The notes: a model not told the origin generated them from the sequence alone. A DNA stretch of 64,000 nucleotides from Gilliamella sp. WF3-4 (GCF_001690275.1 NZ_LZGW01000003.1:1-64000), one strand, 5' to 3'. Shown: positions 19,174-28,228, numbered from the stretch's first letter. Translations and numbers: made by a program.

Positions 19174-19500
19174 TTATTTGTCTAATTTATAGGGGAAAAA
19201 ATATTTTTCTAATATTTCATTTTTTGTTTTCTCATCAAAATATCTATTGTTTTGTTTTTCATAATTAGCTATTTTATCAATAGCAACACTCTTATTCATT
19301 TCAGGAATATTTGAAAAAATTCTGTTCCAATCTTTTTGATTCCCATACATTTTTATCAATTTTTCAAAAATTGAATTAATAATGGGGCTGCTACAATAAA
19401 ATAACGAGTCTGTTTCCTCACAATCGAACTTTAAATAAAGAATTGCTTTGGTTAAAGCATTTACTTCACTTCTAGTTAATTCTATTTTTTCAATATCCAT
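19174..19500 (-). CDS. Putative immunity protein for the ART-like toxin
   Basis: 108 aa from the ATG at 19500 (MDIEKIELTRSEVNALTKAI). A TTG three codons earlier is less likely. Soluble, helical, ending EILEKYFFPYKLDK. It directly follows the ADP-ribosyltransferase-like toxin remnant that ends at 19506, which makes it the candidate antidote. Family not recognised. Confidence 0.65.
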   Translation of the reverse strand: MDIEKIELTRSEVNALTKAILYLKFDCEETDSLFYCSSPIINSIFEKLIKMYGNQKDWNRIFSNIPEMNKSVAIDKIANYEKQNNRYFDEKTKNEILEKYFFPYKLDK

Positions 19501-19505
19501 TATTA

Positions 19506-20090
19506 TCAACCTTTTGTTTTTACACTAGAATTAATTTGATTGTTTGTCAGTTTTAATCTGATTTCATAACCTAAACTTGACAAAAAAGAATATGGATTCT
19601 TACCAGAATATAATATCTCATTTAGTGTTAACTTTCCTTTATAAATATATTCTAATAATATTAGCCATTACATCTTTCGGGATCATTAAAATATCTGTGA
19701 TATAAACTTTACCTTTTACATAAGATTCTAAGACACCTATTCGCATGATGTTTTCTAGGCCAATCGAATCCGTATAGTGAATACAGCAACCCCATTCGGT
19801 GTGGAAGTAGACTGTTTTTTCCATCTCCACTGCCTCTTTTACCTATGCGTGCCTATGGTTTGTAGTTGCTTCCGGTCTGTGTAGATATACTGGCTGCTGT
19901 GCTGATTCTAGCTGGTTTTCTGAATCATTTTTAAGCTATTCCATGGGAAGCGAGTACGGTTGTAGGGTTGGTCTTCGTTGTGCCTAGCTGATGTTTTCGA
20001 TACAGAAGCATAAGGTGTCGTAGATATAATCGTAACGCTAGCTGTGATCGGATTGTTTGATGTGTGTTTCACTTAAGCTTAATTTTATCT
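19506..20090 (-). pseudogene. ART-HYD1-like toxin tail joined to an Rhs core scrap
   Basis: The frame from 19830 reads EKTVYFHTEWGCC, then IHYTDSIGLENIMRIGVLES and KGKVYITDILMIPKDVMANI. After one frameshift it continues YKGKLTLNEILYSGKNPYSF to the end. HYT...GL..I...G...S..KGKVY.TD resembles the HYD1-type ADP-ribosyltransferase signature. That is a motif-based inference. The core at 19831-20090 is broken, and the join sits at the core YFHTD motif. Confidence 0.65.
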
Positions 20091-20094
20091 ATTA

Positions 20095-20265
20095 TAAGCT
20101 AGTGGCCGATTTTATTATTTGGTGTCGATATTCTTTGCTTTTATTAATAGTTAATAGCATTGGAATATTATGTAATTCAATATCTTCATTGCTCTACCCT
20201 TATCACTGTTGATAAATTTTCAACTTCAATTAATAATTTAGTATCTTTATACAAATATTTTTATT
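20095..20265 (-). pseudogene. Truncated LHNIPMLL-family immunity gene with toxin end
   Basis: A short stretch EDIELHNIPMLLTINKSKEY, preceded by a toxin end IYVYKDTKLLIEVEKLSTVI, is the third copy of the family intact at 13462 and 31499. It is cut off after about 30 immunity codons by Rhs core sequence, so it is non-functional. Confidence 0.65.
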
Positions 20266-20267
20266 TT

Positions 20268-20678
20268 TTAATAAGGTATATGTGTTTTATTAATTGGAAC
20301 AAAATCACTTAATCCTATTCTCCATCGTTGTTCAATATATTCTAATAATTCATCGAAATTAGAAAAAACATATTGTTCAAATGAAGTTATTGATTGATTG
20401 AATGCATTATTATTATCAGTTAATGCAGGATCTGCATAATATGTGCGGAGCTTATATAAAAAAAACACTTCTTCCTCATCTATTATTGGTTTTATAAGTT
20501 GATCTATATAAAGCGAATACAAGGAAAATTCCCATTCGTCGTCATCCCAAGGTTTTGCATATTCAATAGAATAAATCTCAATAAAACGAGTTTTATTTTC
20601 TTCTAATCTTTCAAAGAATTGCCCTTTCATTTCATAGGGAAATGGATGGTAAGGATTATTGTATTTTTTCTTATTCAT
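20268..20678 (-). CDS. Putative immunity protein
   Basis: 136 aa, acidic, with YAKPWDDDEWEFSLYSLYID and FDELLEYIEQRWRIGLSDFV. Its ATG overlaps the toxin stop at 20671 (TATGAATAA). The frame is intact. I do not recognise the family. Confidence 0.65.
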   Translation of the reverse strand: MNKKKYNNPYHPFPYEMKGQFFERLEENKTRFIEIYSIEYAKPWDDDEWEFSLYSLYIDQLIKPIIDEEEVFFLYKLRTYYADPALTDNNNAFNQSITSFEQYVFSNFDELLEYIEQRWRIGLSDFVPINKTHIPY

Positions 20679-21730
20679 AAAATATTCTAATAATTCGACT
20701 GTTATAGATGTGAATTAGCAAATGCGCACTTTCAGAAGCATGACCTCTAATTTTCTCATTTGGATTAAATTCATCCCAATGATAAGCTCCTTTTTCTACT
20801 AAATGGACGAGGTAATCAGTCAGATGCATCTTTTTGTGGGCAAAATGTTCTTGATTTAGTGGTATCCATATATCCTTTGTGTTGAGGATGTTTTTCGTTC
20901 GCGGAAATTAACGCTCTCAATATTTCTTCTGCATCAGGTTTATTTCGTACTCTTATAAGAGCTTATTTTCCTTTAGTTAGCTGCTTTTTAATGTGCTTAA
21001 TTGCCTGTAATAAATTGCAATTCCTCCTACGGAACGGTCTAAGCCAACCCATTAGGCGCATACTGATACCGATTAAAGCCACCTAGTAACTCAATCAGGT
21101 CTGGCTGGGTAAATCTACTATATCCGAATCATAGCTCCTGAACATATTGTAATATAAGCCAGTTTCCCTGTCTAAATATTGTTCCTGATATCTGTGATTT
21201 TGCTCTATTGATTCTTGCTCAATTTCCTGAAATCGTTTACCCCATAGCTGACAGCTACATTTCCACAATATTTCACCGTTTGCATCGTTAAGTTCTTCCG
21301 AGAACGGTTAAGGTCGGTGTGGTAGTAGGCTATTTCTTCATCTTCGCTGCCTCTTTTGTCTATGCTTGCTCGTGGTTTGCAGTTGTTTCTGGTCTGTGTA
21401 GATATACTAGCTACTGTGCTGATTCTGGCTGGTTTCCTGATCATTGTTAAGCCATTCCACAGGAAGTGGGTACGGTTGTAGGGTTGGTCTCCACTTGTGT
21501 CTAGCTGATGTTTTTCGATACGTCGACCTAAGGCGTTGTAGACATAGCCGTAACGCTGGTTGTGGCCTGAATGTTCGATGCGTGCTTTGCTTAGGCGATG
21601 TTCGGCATTGTAAGCTGTAGTGCTGGTTACGTCGTTGTTTTGTTTGCTTTTGACGCTGCCATACGGGTGATAGCTATAGCTCTGATCTCTGAATTTAAGT
21701 AGATGATTAAAACGCATCAGGTTGTGGTTG
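20671..21730 (-). pseudogene. Rhs core remnant and histidine-rich toxin tail
   Basis: The toxin tail has KPDAEEILRALISANEKHPQH and, in another frame, KGAYHWDEFNPNEKIRGHAS ending SRIIRIFYE; its multiple His suggest a metal-dependent enzyme, but the class is unknown. The core frame 21205-21717 is one of the longest in the array, carrying AEHRLSKARIEHSGHNQRYG, NALGRRIEKHQLD and THFLWNGLTMI before it frameshifts. Confidence 0.7.
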
Positions 21731-21743
21731 CGGCAGTCTTAAT

Positions 21744-22193
21744 TTACGTCCGTAAGTTTACATATTCTTCAAAAAAACATCTGAATGACGGTGCAAGGAC
21801 GTTTGATATTTTTCTTGAGAAGAGATCATAATTAACTATTTGTCCATAAGTATTTTTCCTACAATCAACACAGCAACATACATCGTCATCTTTAAAATAA
21901 ATAACTGCCATATCTAATGGTAATGAGTATTCATTTCGACATTGACAAGTATCATAATAGATAGCTCCTCCAGACTCAGCCAAGGCATTATTATCAACTA
22001 TGCCTGATATTTCTTCACCAACAACCCCTCCGCCACCAACCAATAAAATAAATTCTTTTAATTCATTTGGTAATGACAAATTTAGCTTATTTTCAAGTAT
22101 ATTAATTTGTGATTCATCACAAGCTCCAAGCCAATATACTTCGTCTTGAGCGCCATGATTTAAACGCGTAACAAGATTTTTAATATCACCCAT
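21744..22193 (-). CDS. SMI1/KNR4 (SUKH) family immunity protein
   Basis: 149 aa. SUKH hallmarks are clear: INILENKLNLSLPNELKEFI, LLVGGGGVVGEEISGI and a Cys-bearing strand VIYFKDDDVCCCVDCR, then IVNYDLFSRKI and a C-terminal FEEYV helix. No toxin remnant adjoins it; the 213 nt upstream (22194-22406) hold no recognisable coding sequence. It therefore looks like an orphan immunity gene or one that once protected as a second gene of a cassette. Confidence 0.8.
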   Translation of the reverse strand: MGDIKNLVTRLNHGAQDEVYWLGACDESQINILENKLNLSLPNELKEFILLVGGGGVVGEEISGIVDNNALAESGGAIYYDTCQCRNEYSLPLDMAVIYFKDDDVCCCVDCRKNTYGQIVNYDLFSRKISNVLAPSFRCFFEEYVNLRT

Positions 22194-22406
22194 ATAGCTA
22201 TTACCTCACATAAAATCCAATGCCTTAATTTACAATATTCTTTTATTTTTCATCATTAAAAAATAATTAAAATTCTGCTGACATTATATTCTTTAATCTT
22301 TATGATTCCAGATAGATAAAGCCGAAAAATACTTTAGCTTTCTTATGTCAATATGAGCAAAGGTAATTTAGATATGACAGGTTTGTTGAAAAATTTTAAT
22401 TATAAA

Positions 22407-22655
22407 CTAAATTGATAATAAGTATCTGATAATATTATCTTTTGTTACCTTTTTAAGGATTACAGCATATTCATCTTTAAAATACCCTATATCAGATATT
22501 TGATCTTCTGCATCTTGAATAAACCGTATCGGATCATAAAAATTGAATGTGTATGTATTTCCATTTACTGTAACTTCAAAATTTAATACAACTCCTTTAG
22601 ATTCGCATTCAAGTTGAAACAAATTGTCATACCAATCAGGAAATATAATATTCAT
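22407..22655 (-). CDS. Small putative immunity protein
   Basis: 82 aa with FEVTVNGNTYTFNFYDPIRF and a C-terminal AVILKKVTKDNIIRYLL. The start ATG lies 5 nt after the toxin stop at 22660. Soluble, intact frame, family unknown. Confidence 0.65.
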   Translation of the reverse strand: MNIIFPDWYDNLFQLECESKGVVLNFEVTVNGNTYTFNFYDPIRFIQDAEDQISDIGYFKDEYAVILKKVTKDNIIRYLLSI

Positions 22656-22659
22656 TAAT

Positions 22660-23035
22660 CTAATACCTGTATTTTTGATAGCGCAACCTGATAATTTTCA
22701 AATTATCGCTAATAGTAGTCATATCATATTTTATGAGGAATAAACCCTTTACTAGATACACTAGTAGGATTATCAAAAACAGAAATACCGCGTGTTGTCT
22801 TTACTAAACGCTGATTTACCAATTTTATACTCTCCTAGTTTTGCTTTAAAAGAAACAGGTTCCCCTTTTTTGAACCCCTGAAATAACAAACAACTCCACC
22901 CAAGAGGATCAACCTAAGCCAATCCATTTGGTGCATAGTGACACAGATTAAAGTCACCAGCTAATCCTATTGGGTCCAGCTGGGTAAAGCGTCCTATATC
23001 CGGATCATAGTACCTGAAGATACTATAGAGTAATT
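22660..23035 (-). pseudogene. Rhs core end and toxin tail, frameshifted
   Basis: Toxin pieces: FKKGEPVSFKAKLGEYKIGK SAFSKDN, then after a shift RGISVFDNPTSVSSKGFIPH, and after another MTTISDNLKIIRLRYQKYRY to the stop. Core: 22900-23035, with YDPDIGRFTQLDPIGL-like and NLCHYAPNGLA-like strings. At least two indels. Confidence 0.7.
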
Positions 23036-23053
23036 TAATTTATTTTTAGAACA

Positions 23054-23413
23054 TCAATTTTTCCATTTTTCACCTCTGACATAACTTATTAGTTCATTTT
23101 TATTTTTTGGTTCATTAGGAAATTTCAAAATTGAATCATAACTACAATGACCAATAATCGATGATTTTATGTCATCCAAATAGTCAAAAGCGGCCTCGGG
23201 AATGTTATCGTAATCTGAATCGGATAAATTATTTTTTATATATAAAAATGCAAATTTATATATCTTTTCTCTATCCCATTTAGATTGTATTAATTTCCTT
23301 AAAAATAAATCTATTAATTTCTGTGATGTATTGTTTTCATTCACATCCCATGATTGCATTATTCTTTTCAAATCTGCAAATGCCTCTTTTTCATTAACAA
23401 TAAGTTTTGTCAT
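23054..23413 (-). CDS. Putative immunity protein
   Basis: 119 aa, helical, with MQSWDVNENNTSQKLIDLFL and NIPEAAFDYLDDIKSSIIGH. Start ATG 8 nt after the toxin stop at 23422. The intact frame sits between two broken Rhs pieces. Family unknown. Confidence 0.65.
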   Translation of the reverse strand: MTKLIVNEKEAFADLKRIMQSWDVNENNTSQKLIDLFLRKLIQSKWDREKIYKFAFLYIKNNLSDSDYDNIPEAAFDYLDDIKSSIIGHCSYDSILKFPNEPKNKNELISYVRGEKWKN

Positions 23414-23421
23414 TTATAAGC

Positions 23422-23950
23422 TAATCCCATTTAATTTGATTAAGCAATTTCTGATATTCATCAAATGTCATGTTTTTGCTTGAATATATGAGAACCATGA
23501 TCATTAATCGCTGCAAGTCTATTAGGCAATTTATCCAAGTTTGTAATAGTATTTACAAATACCTCGTTTGGGTCAACAGGTAAAGGAACTTGACTGCCAC
23601 TTAAACTTTGTTTGCCTGTTTAACTTGGATTAATCATATCAGTTGCATTATTTACTTCACTAAAATCATAGAACTTAGGATTTCCTGATGCCGTTTGTAT
23701 CGATAAGCTCTTTCTGATAACCGTTCAGGTTGGTGTGGAAGTATATTACCCTTTGTGGTTGATTACTTCGTTTATCTCTACTTGCCAGTGATTCGTACTT
23801 TGTTTTGTATAAATATACAGGCTACTGTACTGATTCGGGCTGGTTTCCTGAATTATTGTTAAGCCGCCCCATAGGAAACGATTACGATTATAGGGGGGAG
23901 GTGTTGTAGCTGTAGTACTGAGTAGCGCCGTTGGTTTGTTTGCTTTTTAA
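23422..23950 (-). pseudogene. Rhs core remnant and toxin tail
   Basis: The toxin end is TFDEYQKLLNQIKWD, and a shifted frame upstream has NLDKLPNRLAAINDHGSHI. The core section 23690-23950 has the KRSNQPQRVIYFHTNLNG region and an FLWGGLTIIQET-like string, with frameshifts. No complete toxin domain remains. Confidence 0.65.
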
Positions 23951-23959
23951 TGTCGACAG

Positions 23960-24400
23960 TTATAAATTATTTTTTCTTTTTGCCTCTTTTAAATAAAAGT
24001 TTATATATTTTTTTTGCCTTTCCTGGAATGCTCGCGCTTTACCATATTTATAAGCCTCATCAAAGTATTTATATGCTTCCTCTAACTGGTTTAATTCATA
24101 ACAAACCATTCCTAGATTAATTAAAGGCCCCGTATTTATATTAGATCCCCTTGTTTGTAATGAAATTACACCCCATTTTTTAGCAGTAATAAAATCTGAT
24201 AAGTCAAAATAAGCACTATATATACATTTTGAAATCCAGCTAGCTATTTCCCAATCTAGCTTTGGTTCGGGAAGTAATTGCCAAGCATCATTATATTTAT
24301 TTAAGGCATTGGTAAAATCTTTCTTGTCATGATATTGATTACCAATTTCTACTATAGCAATTATTTCTTTTTCCAATTTATTATCAGATAGTGTTTTCAT
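23960..24400 (-). CDS. TPR-type immunity protein, fused in frame to its toxin
   Basis: 146 aa from the ATG at 24400 (MKTLSDNKLEKEI), which has AAGG nine bases upstream. It contains tetratricopeptide-like helices (KKDFTNALNKYNDAWQLLPE, GPLINLGMVCYELNQLEEAY). The same frame continues upstream into the toxin to 24748 without a stop, so toxin and immunity could be read as one 262-codon protein. This is an unusual fusion caused by loss of the toxin stop. Confidence 0.7.
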   Translation of the reverse strand: MKTLSDNKLEKEIIAIVEIGNQYHDKKDFTNALNKYNDAWQLLPEPKLDWEIASWISKCIYSAYFDLSDFITAKKWGVISLQTRGSNINTGPLINLGMVCYELNQLEEAYKYFDEAYKYGKARAFQERQKKYINFYLKEAKRKNNL

Positions 24401-24800
24401 CTTTATAACCTTACTTGTTAAAAATGCTCCTTGAGAAGGATTATGACCAAAATATTCTAATTTATAATTATCTAAATCTCTCATGAATGATCTTACTTTC
24501 TTAGATTTAGACCTATGACACTTACCTTTCTGATTCCAATATTTAACGGCATCTTTTAAATGTGCCATATCAGCATTTTGAACATAATACCATTGGTTAT
24601 TAGTTGAATTTTTGAATTTCATGTTGTTACCGCTATCACGAATGCGACCCTTAGTGAGCATTCTTTCAATAACTTCCTGTCCTGTTTTGCTTTTCTTGCT
24701 TGGTATTCTTCCCATGAATCTAAGATGGTAACTACTTAATCCCCCCAAGCTAATCTGTAGTGCTCGTCATAGCGGTAATTGGTCTGTTTTTATTTGCTGA
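24401..24800 (-). pseudogene. Nuclease-like Rhs toxin tail (DMAH type)
   Basis: The tail is intact in frame: GRIPSKKSKTGQEVIERMLT, NNQWYYVQNADMAHLKDAVK, then YWNQKGK...KKVRSFMRDL, NYKLEYFGHNPSQGA. The ADMAH..DAV.YWN...G and N..L arrangement is shared by a common Rhs C-terminal nuclease that I believe belongs to the HNH/endonuclease VII group. The core end (24750-24800) is only a scrap and is frameshifted, so the tail has no delivery module. Confidence 0.7.
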
Positions 24801-24901
24801 GTTTTTGATTCAAGCTAAGATTAATCTCTGCTATTACTAGCCATAGAATAAACAGCAAATAAAATCGGAAAGATTTTAAATATCAATCCTGATTTTAATA
24901 A

Positions 24902-25261
24902 CTATTTGTAGCTTACTTCACATTGGCCAATAACATCAAAAACATGATCATAAGTACTTAAAATATAATGCTCATCTTTCTCTTTATCGAATATTTTATC
25001 GAAGCATGATATCATCATTGGCTGATAACTTGATTCATCAATCATTGTAATATTTAAGCTCTTTATATTTTCAAATTTAAAATAAATTAAAGCCTCTCCT
25101 TCTAGTCCTTTACTTGGTTGGCAAAGCGATAATTCCAAAGAAGCTATTACCTTTAATTCTAGGGGAAACATATTTAATATGACGTCTTTTAATATTAAAG
25201 CGTCTCTTCCATATATTTCTCCATATATTGTCTCAATAGCCTGATTATGTACTGTTAGCAT
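24902..25261 (-). CDS. Putative immunity protein, paralogue of the one at 11011
   Basis: 119 aa with IYGEIYGRDALILKDVILNM and the terminal ILSTYDHVFDVIGQCEVSYK, matching the protein at 11011. Its toxin tail (25255-25365) is also homologous to that at 11369. ATG overlaps the toxin end. The sequences have diverged substantially, so this is an old duplication or independent acquisition. Confidence 0.65.
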   Translation of the reverse strand: MLTVHNQAIETIYGEIYGRDALILKDVILNMFPLELKVIASLELSLCQPSKGLEGEALIYFKFENIKSLNITMIDESSYQPMMISCFDKIFDKEKDEHYILSTYDHVFDVIGQCEVSYK

Positions 25262-25365
25262 CTTACTTTTATCTCTATCCCACCAGTTGTTGTTGAAAAT
25301 ATATTGTTTAAGTTAATTGACTTCAAATCAGATTTAGTTGCCCAAACCGCAGGCATACGTTTTAT
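25255..25365 (-). pseudogene. Toxin C-terminus cut by an IS3 fragment
   Basis: Only RMPAVWATKSDLKSINLNNI plus FSTTTGGIEIKVRC is left, homologous to the tail at 11369-11450. The upstream side is replaced by the IS3 left-end fragment beginning at about 25365. Confidence 0.65.
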
Positions 25366-25540
25366 ACTGTAACTAACTCCTAAAATAGTACAGCAAAAAA
25401 GTAGAAAATTCTCTATGATAAAAGTAAAAGGGGGATTTAATGATGAAAAAATGGTTGAACATTAAATCGTAGCTATTTTAACAGAAGCTGAGGCTGTATT
25501 GCCTTAAAGAACTGTGCCGTAAATACCGGTAAGTTTTAAT
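25365..25540 (+). mobile_element. IS3-family left-end remnant with decayed orfA
   Basis: GTAACTAACTCCTAAAATAG, the shared leader and a start region (AAAAAATGGTTGAACATTAAATCGTAGC) align with the element at 27340, but stops appear within the first codons. It ends after about 40 codons near TGCCGTAAATA. Same orientation as the copy at 27340. Confidence 0.75.
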
Positions 25541-25596
25541 TGCTATTGTTTAAAAAGAAAACTCTTTTTTATCGTAAATATTTTCAGACAATAAAA

Positions 25597-26043
25597 TTAA
25601 ACAGATTCTTTTAGTGATAATCCAAAATCAATAAACCCTTCAGAACTTATAACAAGGCACCATTTATTTGAAGAATCAAAAAAATAATGATGTTGAGGAA
25701 TATTTTCTATAGCAAGAGCAAGGAAACTATCAAATTGATTAAATTTTAGATGTACTGCAAAATTTAAAGAGGAATCATTTACATAGTAAATATCCCCGCT
25801 TTCTCTAATTTTAGTAAATATATCATTATCGACAATAAATTTTCTTATTGTGGATAACCAACTGGAATAACTTCCAAAAAGTTGATTACTTTTGTGTTTA
25901 AGAGTTTTTGACCAATCAATTTTGGTTCCTTTCCAGTCAAAAGAATTAAATAATTTATGTGCAATATTTTACCAATTATCAACCAGTTCTGGTGGTTCTG
26001 ATAATAGCGAAAGTTTCATTTTTATTTCATCATCAAGAGTCAT
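25597..26043 (-). pseudogene. Immunity gene with a single nonsense codon
   Basis: The frame from the ATG at 26043 is open for 148 codons except for one TAA at 25969-25971, after PPELVDNW. It encodes LNFAVHLKFNQFDSFLALAI, then ENIPQHHYFFDSS, NKWCLVISSEGFIDFGL, a style seen in CdiI/Rhs immunity proteins. It is the only clearly damaged array immunity gene of full length. The ATG overlaps the toxin stop (ATGA). Confidence 0.7.
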
Positions 26044-26600
26044 GTGTCTCTCCGGTGCTTAGAAGCAAGATTAAATAGGCCTTGAAGTTTAATTGATTTT
26101 ATAACATCAAATAAAAAATGTTCTCCTTTCTTTTTTCCACTAAATACGCTTATATTAGCACCACTTCTTTCATCATACTCAATCCTAAATCCTAAATCCT
26201 AAACCCTAAATCCAGTTTTTCCATCAGCAGAAGTCATTCCAATGGGCTTTTCTTTTGTAGAATCAAATCTTCCCATATTAAATTTTTCAGCTTTAAAAAC
26301 CTCTTTTTTCCTGTCACTTCAAGGCGTTATTTCTTGCTTGTTGATATGAATCTTTAATTGATCCACAACTCCCTCACCACGGATCAATCCAAGCCAATCC
26401 ATTAGGCGCATACTGATAAAGATTAATATCGCCTATCGTGTCTAGTTGGGTAAAGTGGCCTATATCCGGATCATAATAGCTGAATGTATTGTAATGTAAG
26501 TCTGTTTTTCTGTTTAAATATTGTCCCTGATATCTAAGGTTGTGTTGTATTGGTATGTGTTCGATTTCTTGAATCTGTTTCATCCCCCAGAGCAGATAGT
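26040..26600 (-). pseudogene. Rhs core end and toxin tail disrupted by heptamer repeats
   Basis: Core end: RYQGQYLNRKTDLHYNTFSY, then DPDIGHFTQLD and [16 protein letters not shown], one of the best preserved in the array. Toxin: DRKKEVFKAEKFNMGRFDST, KPIGMTSADGKTGFR, then EYDERSGANISVFSGKKKGE and HFLFDVIKSIKLQGLF to the end. Between GFR and EYDERSG a run of four 7-bp units adds 21 bp with an in-frame TAG. A further frameshift lies between core and toxin. Confidence 0.75.
26187..26216 (-). repeat. Heptanucleotide tandem repeat (CCTAAAT)n
   Basis: About 4.3 copies of CCTAAAT (one unit reads CCTAAAC) in a row. Read on the coding strand it is ATTTAGG repeated, and one unit places a TAG stop in the toxin frame. 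Such short repeats expand and contract by slippage. Confidence 0.85.
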
Positions 26601-26845
26601 TGCATTCCTAGATGATGTCATTGTTTGCAGCGTACACTCTTGTCATCTCTTAAAATATGAAAAAACATTATTTGGTAACTGGATTTTCTTATTATTCGAT
26701 GCCACCGATAGTTTATTTCCATCAATATTTGATAAATGTAAAAAATCTAAGATCATATTAATTACTCTAAGTGTATAGAGTAATCGGATATTGCATATAT
26801 TTTTATTTAAGACAACAAATTAATGAATTATGCATATTTAACATA

Positions 26846-27274
26846 CTAATTAATATCAGATTCTAGACATAAGCTAAAAGTTTTATTTATATCATCTATA
26901 TCCTCACATTCTGTATAACAATAAACTTTCGGATCATCTATATCTCTATTAGTAAAGAATAAAGAGGTATATCCTTGGTGCATTAAAAAGGCAAACATAT
27001 TTTTAGGTGGAATTATTTTATTTTGATGCATCAATTCTATAGTTTCTTCATTAATATCATCAAGATCAGAATAAAGCATCCATGTGCCATCCTTAAAATC
27101 ACCAGCATAACATCCTAATTTTTCAAGATATAATTTATAAAACTGAGGAAGCTTTCCATATTTTTTTTCCAGTTGCGCTATCTGCTCTACATTACAGCCT
27201 AAAACAGAAATCCCTTTTTTTTCTAAAAAAGAAATAAAACTATCAATCATATGAATATATTTGTTTTTATTCAT
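26846..27274 (-). CDS. SMI1/KNR4 (SUKH) family immunity protein
   Basis: 142 aa. SUKH layout: QIAQLEKKYGKLPQFYKLYL, EKLGCYAGDF, then WMLYSDLDDINEETIELM, MFAFLMHQGYTSLFFTN and DDPKVYCYTE. The ATG follows a toxin tail (VTIKQSETRFPSVKINRLTGN) whose upstream part was removed by the IS3 element at 27340. Intact and probably expressed only from a promoter now supplied nearby, if at all. Confidence 0.82.
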   Translation of the reverse strand: MNKNKYIHMIDSFISFLEKKGISVLGCNVEQIAQLEKKYGKLPQFYKLYLEKLGCYAGDFKDGTWMLYSDLDDINEETIELMHQNKIIPPKNMFAFLMHQGYTSLFFTNRDIDDPKVYCYTECEDIDDINKTFSLCLESDIN

Positions 27275-27338
27275 TTAATTACCTGTAAGTCTATTTATTT
27301 TTACGCTTGGAAACCTAGTTTCAGATTGTTTAATTGTA
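27275..27338 (-). pseudogene. Last codons of a toxin, cut by IS3
   Basis: About 20 codons (TIKQSETRFPSVKINRLTGN and stop) remain in front of the SUKH gene. The IS3 terminal repeat begins directly upstream. Confidence 0.6.
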
Positions 27339-28215
27339 ACTATCCCCTAAAATAGTACAGCAAAAAAGTAGAAAATTCTCTATGATAAAAGTAAAGAGGA
27401 TTTAATTATGAAAAAAATGACTGAACATCAAATCGTCGCTATTTTAAAAGAAGCTGAAGCAGGTATTCCCGTTAAAGAGCTGTGCCGTAAATATGGCATG
27501 GGTAATTCAACTTTCTATAAATGGCGAGAAAAATACGGCGGTATGGAAACGTCGGATATCAAACGCTTAAAGGAGCTGGAGGCTGAAAACCGCAAGCTTA
27601 AGCAGATGTTTGCCGAACTGAGCTTAAAATCTCAGCTTCAGGAAGAAATCATAAAAAAGCTTTAGTGCCGACAAAGGCACGTAAAACGTGGGCACAGTAA
27701 CTACAACAAAATCATTCGGTTACTATTGTTATGAGTTGTGCTATTGTTGGCTTAAGCCGTTGTGCTTACTATTATCAATCTAAGTTACAGGATGATTCCG
27801 TGATTATTTCGGTGTTGAATGCTATCACAGACCGGCATTTACGCTGGGGCTTTCCTAAGTGTTTTAATCGTATCAGAAAGCTCGGCTATCAATGGAATCA
27901 TAAACGTGTTTATCGGGTGTATTGTGAGTTAAAACTGAATCTTAAAACAAAACGGAAACAATGAATTCTACCTAGGGAGCCAGAAAAGTTATTGGCTCCC
28001 AATAAACAAAGTGACTGTTGGTCAGTGGATTTTATGAGTGATAGTCGTTGCAATCAACGTCGTTTTAGCGCCTTCAATGTGATAGATGATTTTAACCGTG
28101 AGGCATTAGGCATTGATATTGGCGTGAGTTTACTCGCAGGTAGAGTGACTCGTTATTTGGATAAATTGGTGGAGTATCATGGTTATTTGCGGTCTCCAAT
28201 AAAATGTTTCCATAT
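27339..28215 (+). mobile_element. IS3-family (IS407-like group) element, truncated
   Basis: The left inverted repeat GTAACTATCCCCTAAAATAG is followed by orfA (27408-27665, 85 aa, HTH with VPVKELCRKYGMGNSTFYKW and a leucine-zipper-like LKELEAENRKLKQMFAELSL). orfB pieces follow (27731-27964 and 27992-28231): SRCAYYYQSKL, the DDE-domain start SDCWSVDFMSD and FNVIDDFNREALGIDI. orfB has a stop after KTKRKQ and lacks the DNG..F and last E motifs, and no right repeat is found. Immobile, but the best copy in the window. Confidence 0.85.
27408..27665 (+). CDS. IS3-family transposase OrfA
   Basis: 85 aa with a helix-turn-helix at residues about 18-40 and a coiled-coil/leucine-zipper stretch at about 60-85. 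OrfA binds the element ends and provides the N-terminal part of the frameshifted OrfAB transposase. The frame is intact with GAGGATTTAATT upstream of ATG, but the partner orfB is broken, so it is a leftover. Confidence 0.8.
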   Translation: MKKMTEHQIVAILKEAEAGIPVKELCRKYGMGNSTFYKWREKYGGMETSDIKRLKELEAENRKLKQMFAELSLKSQLQEEIIKKL

Positions 28216-28228
28216 TTTCCTCCAGACA

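Noticed and set aside
26187-26216. Telomere-like CCCTAAA repeat
   Set aside because: Only four short units within a coding frame; it is a local slippage repeat, not a telomere or origin feature.
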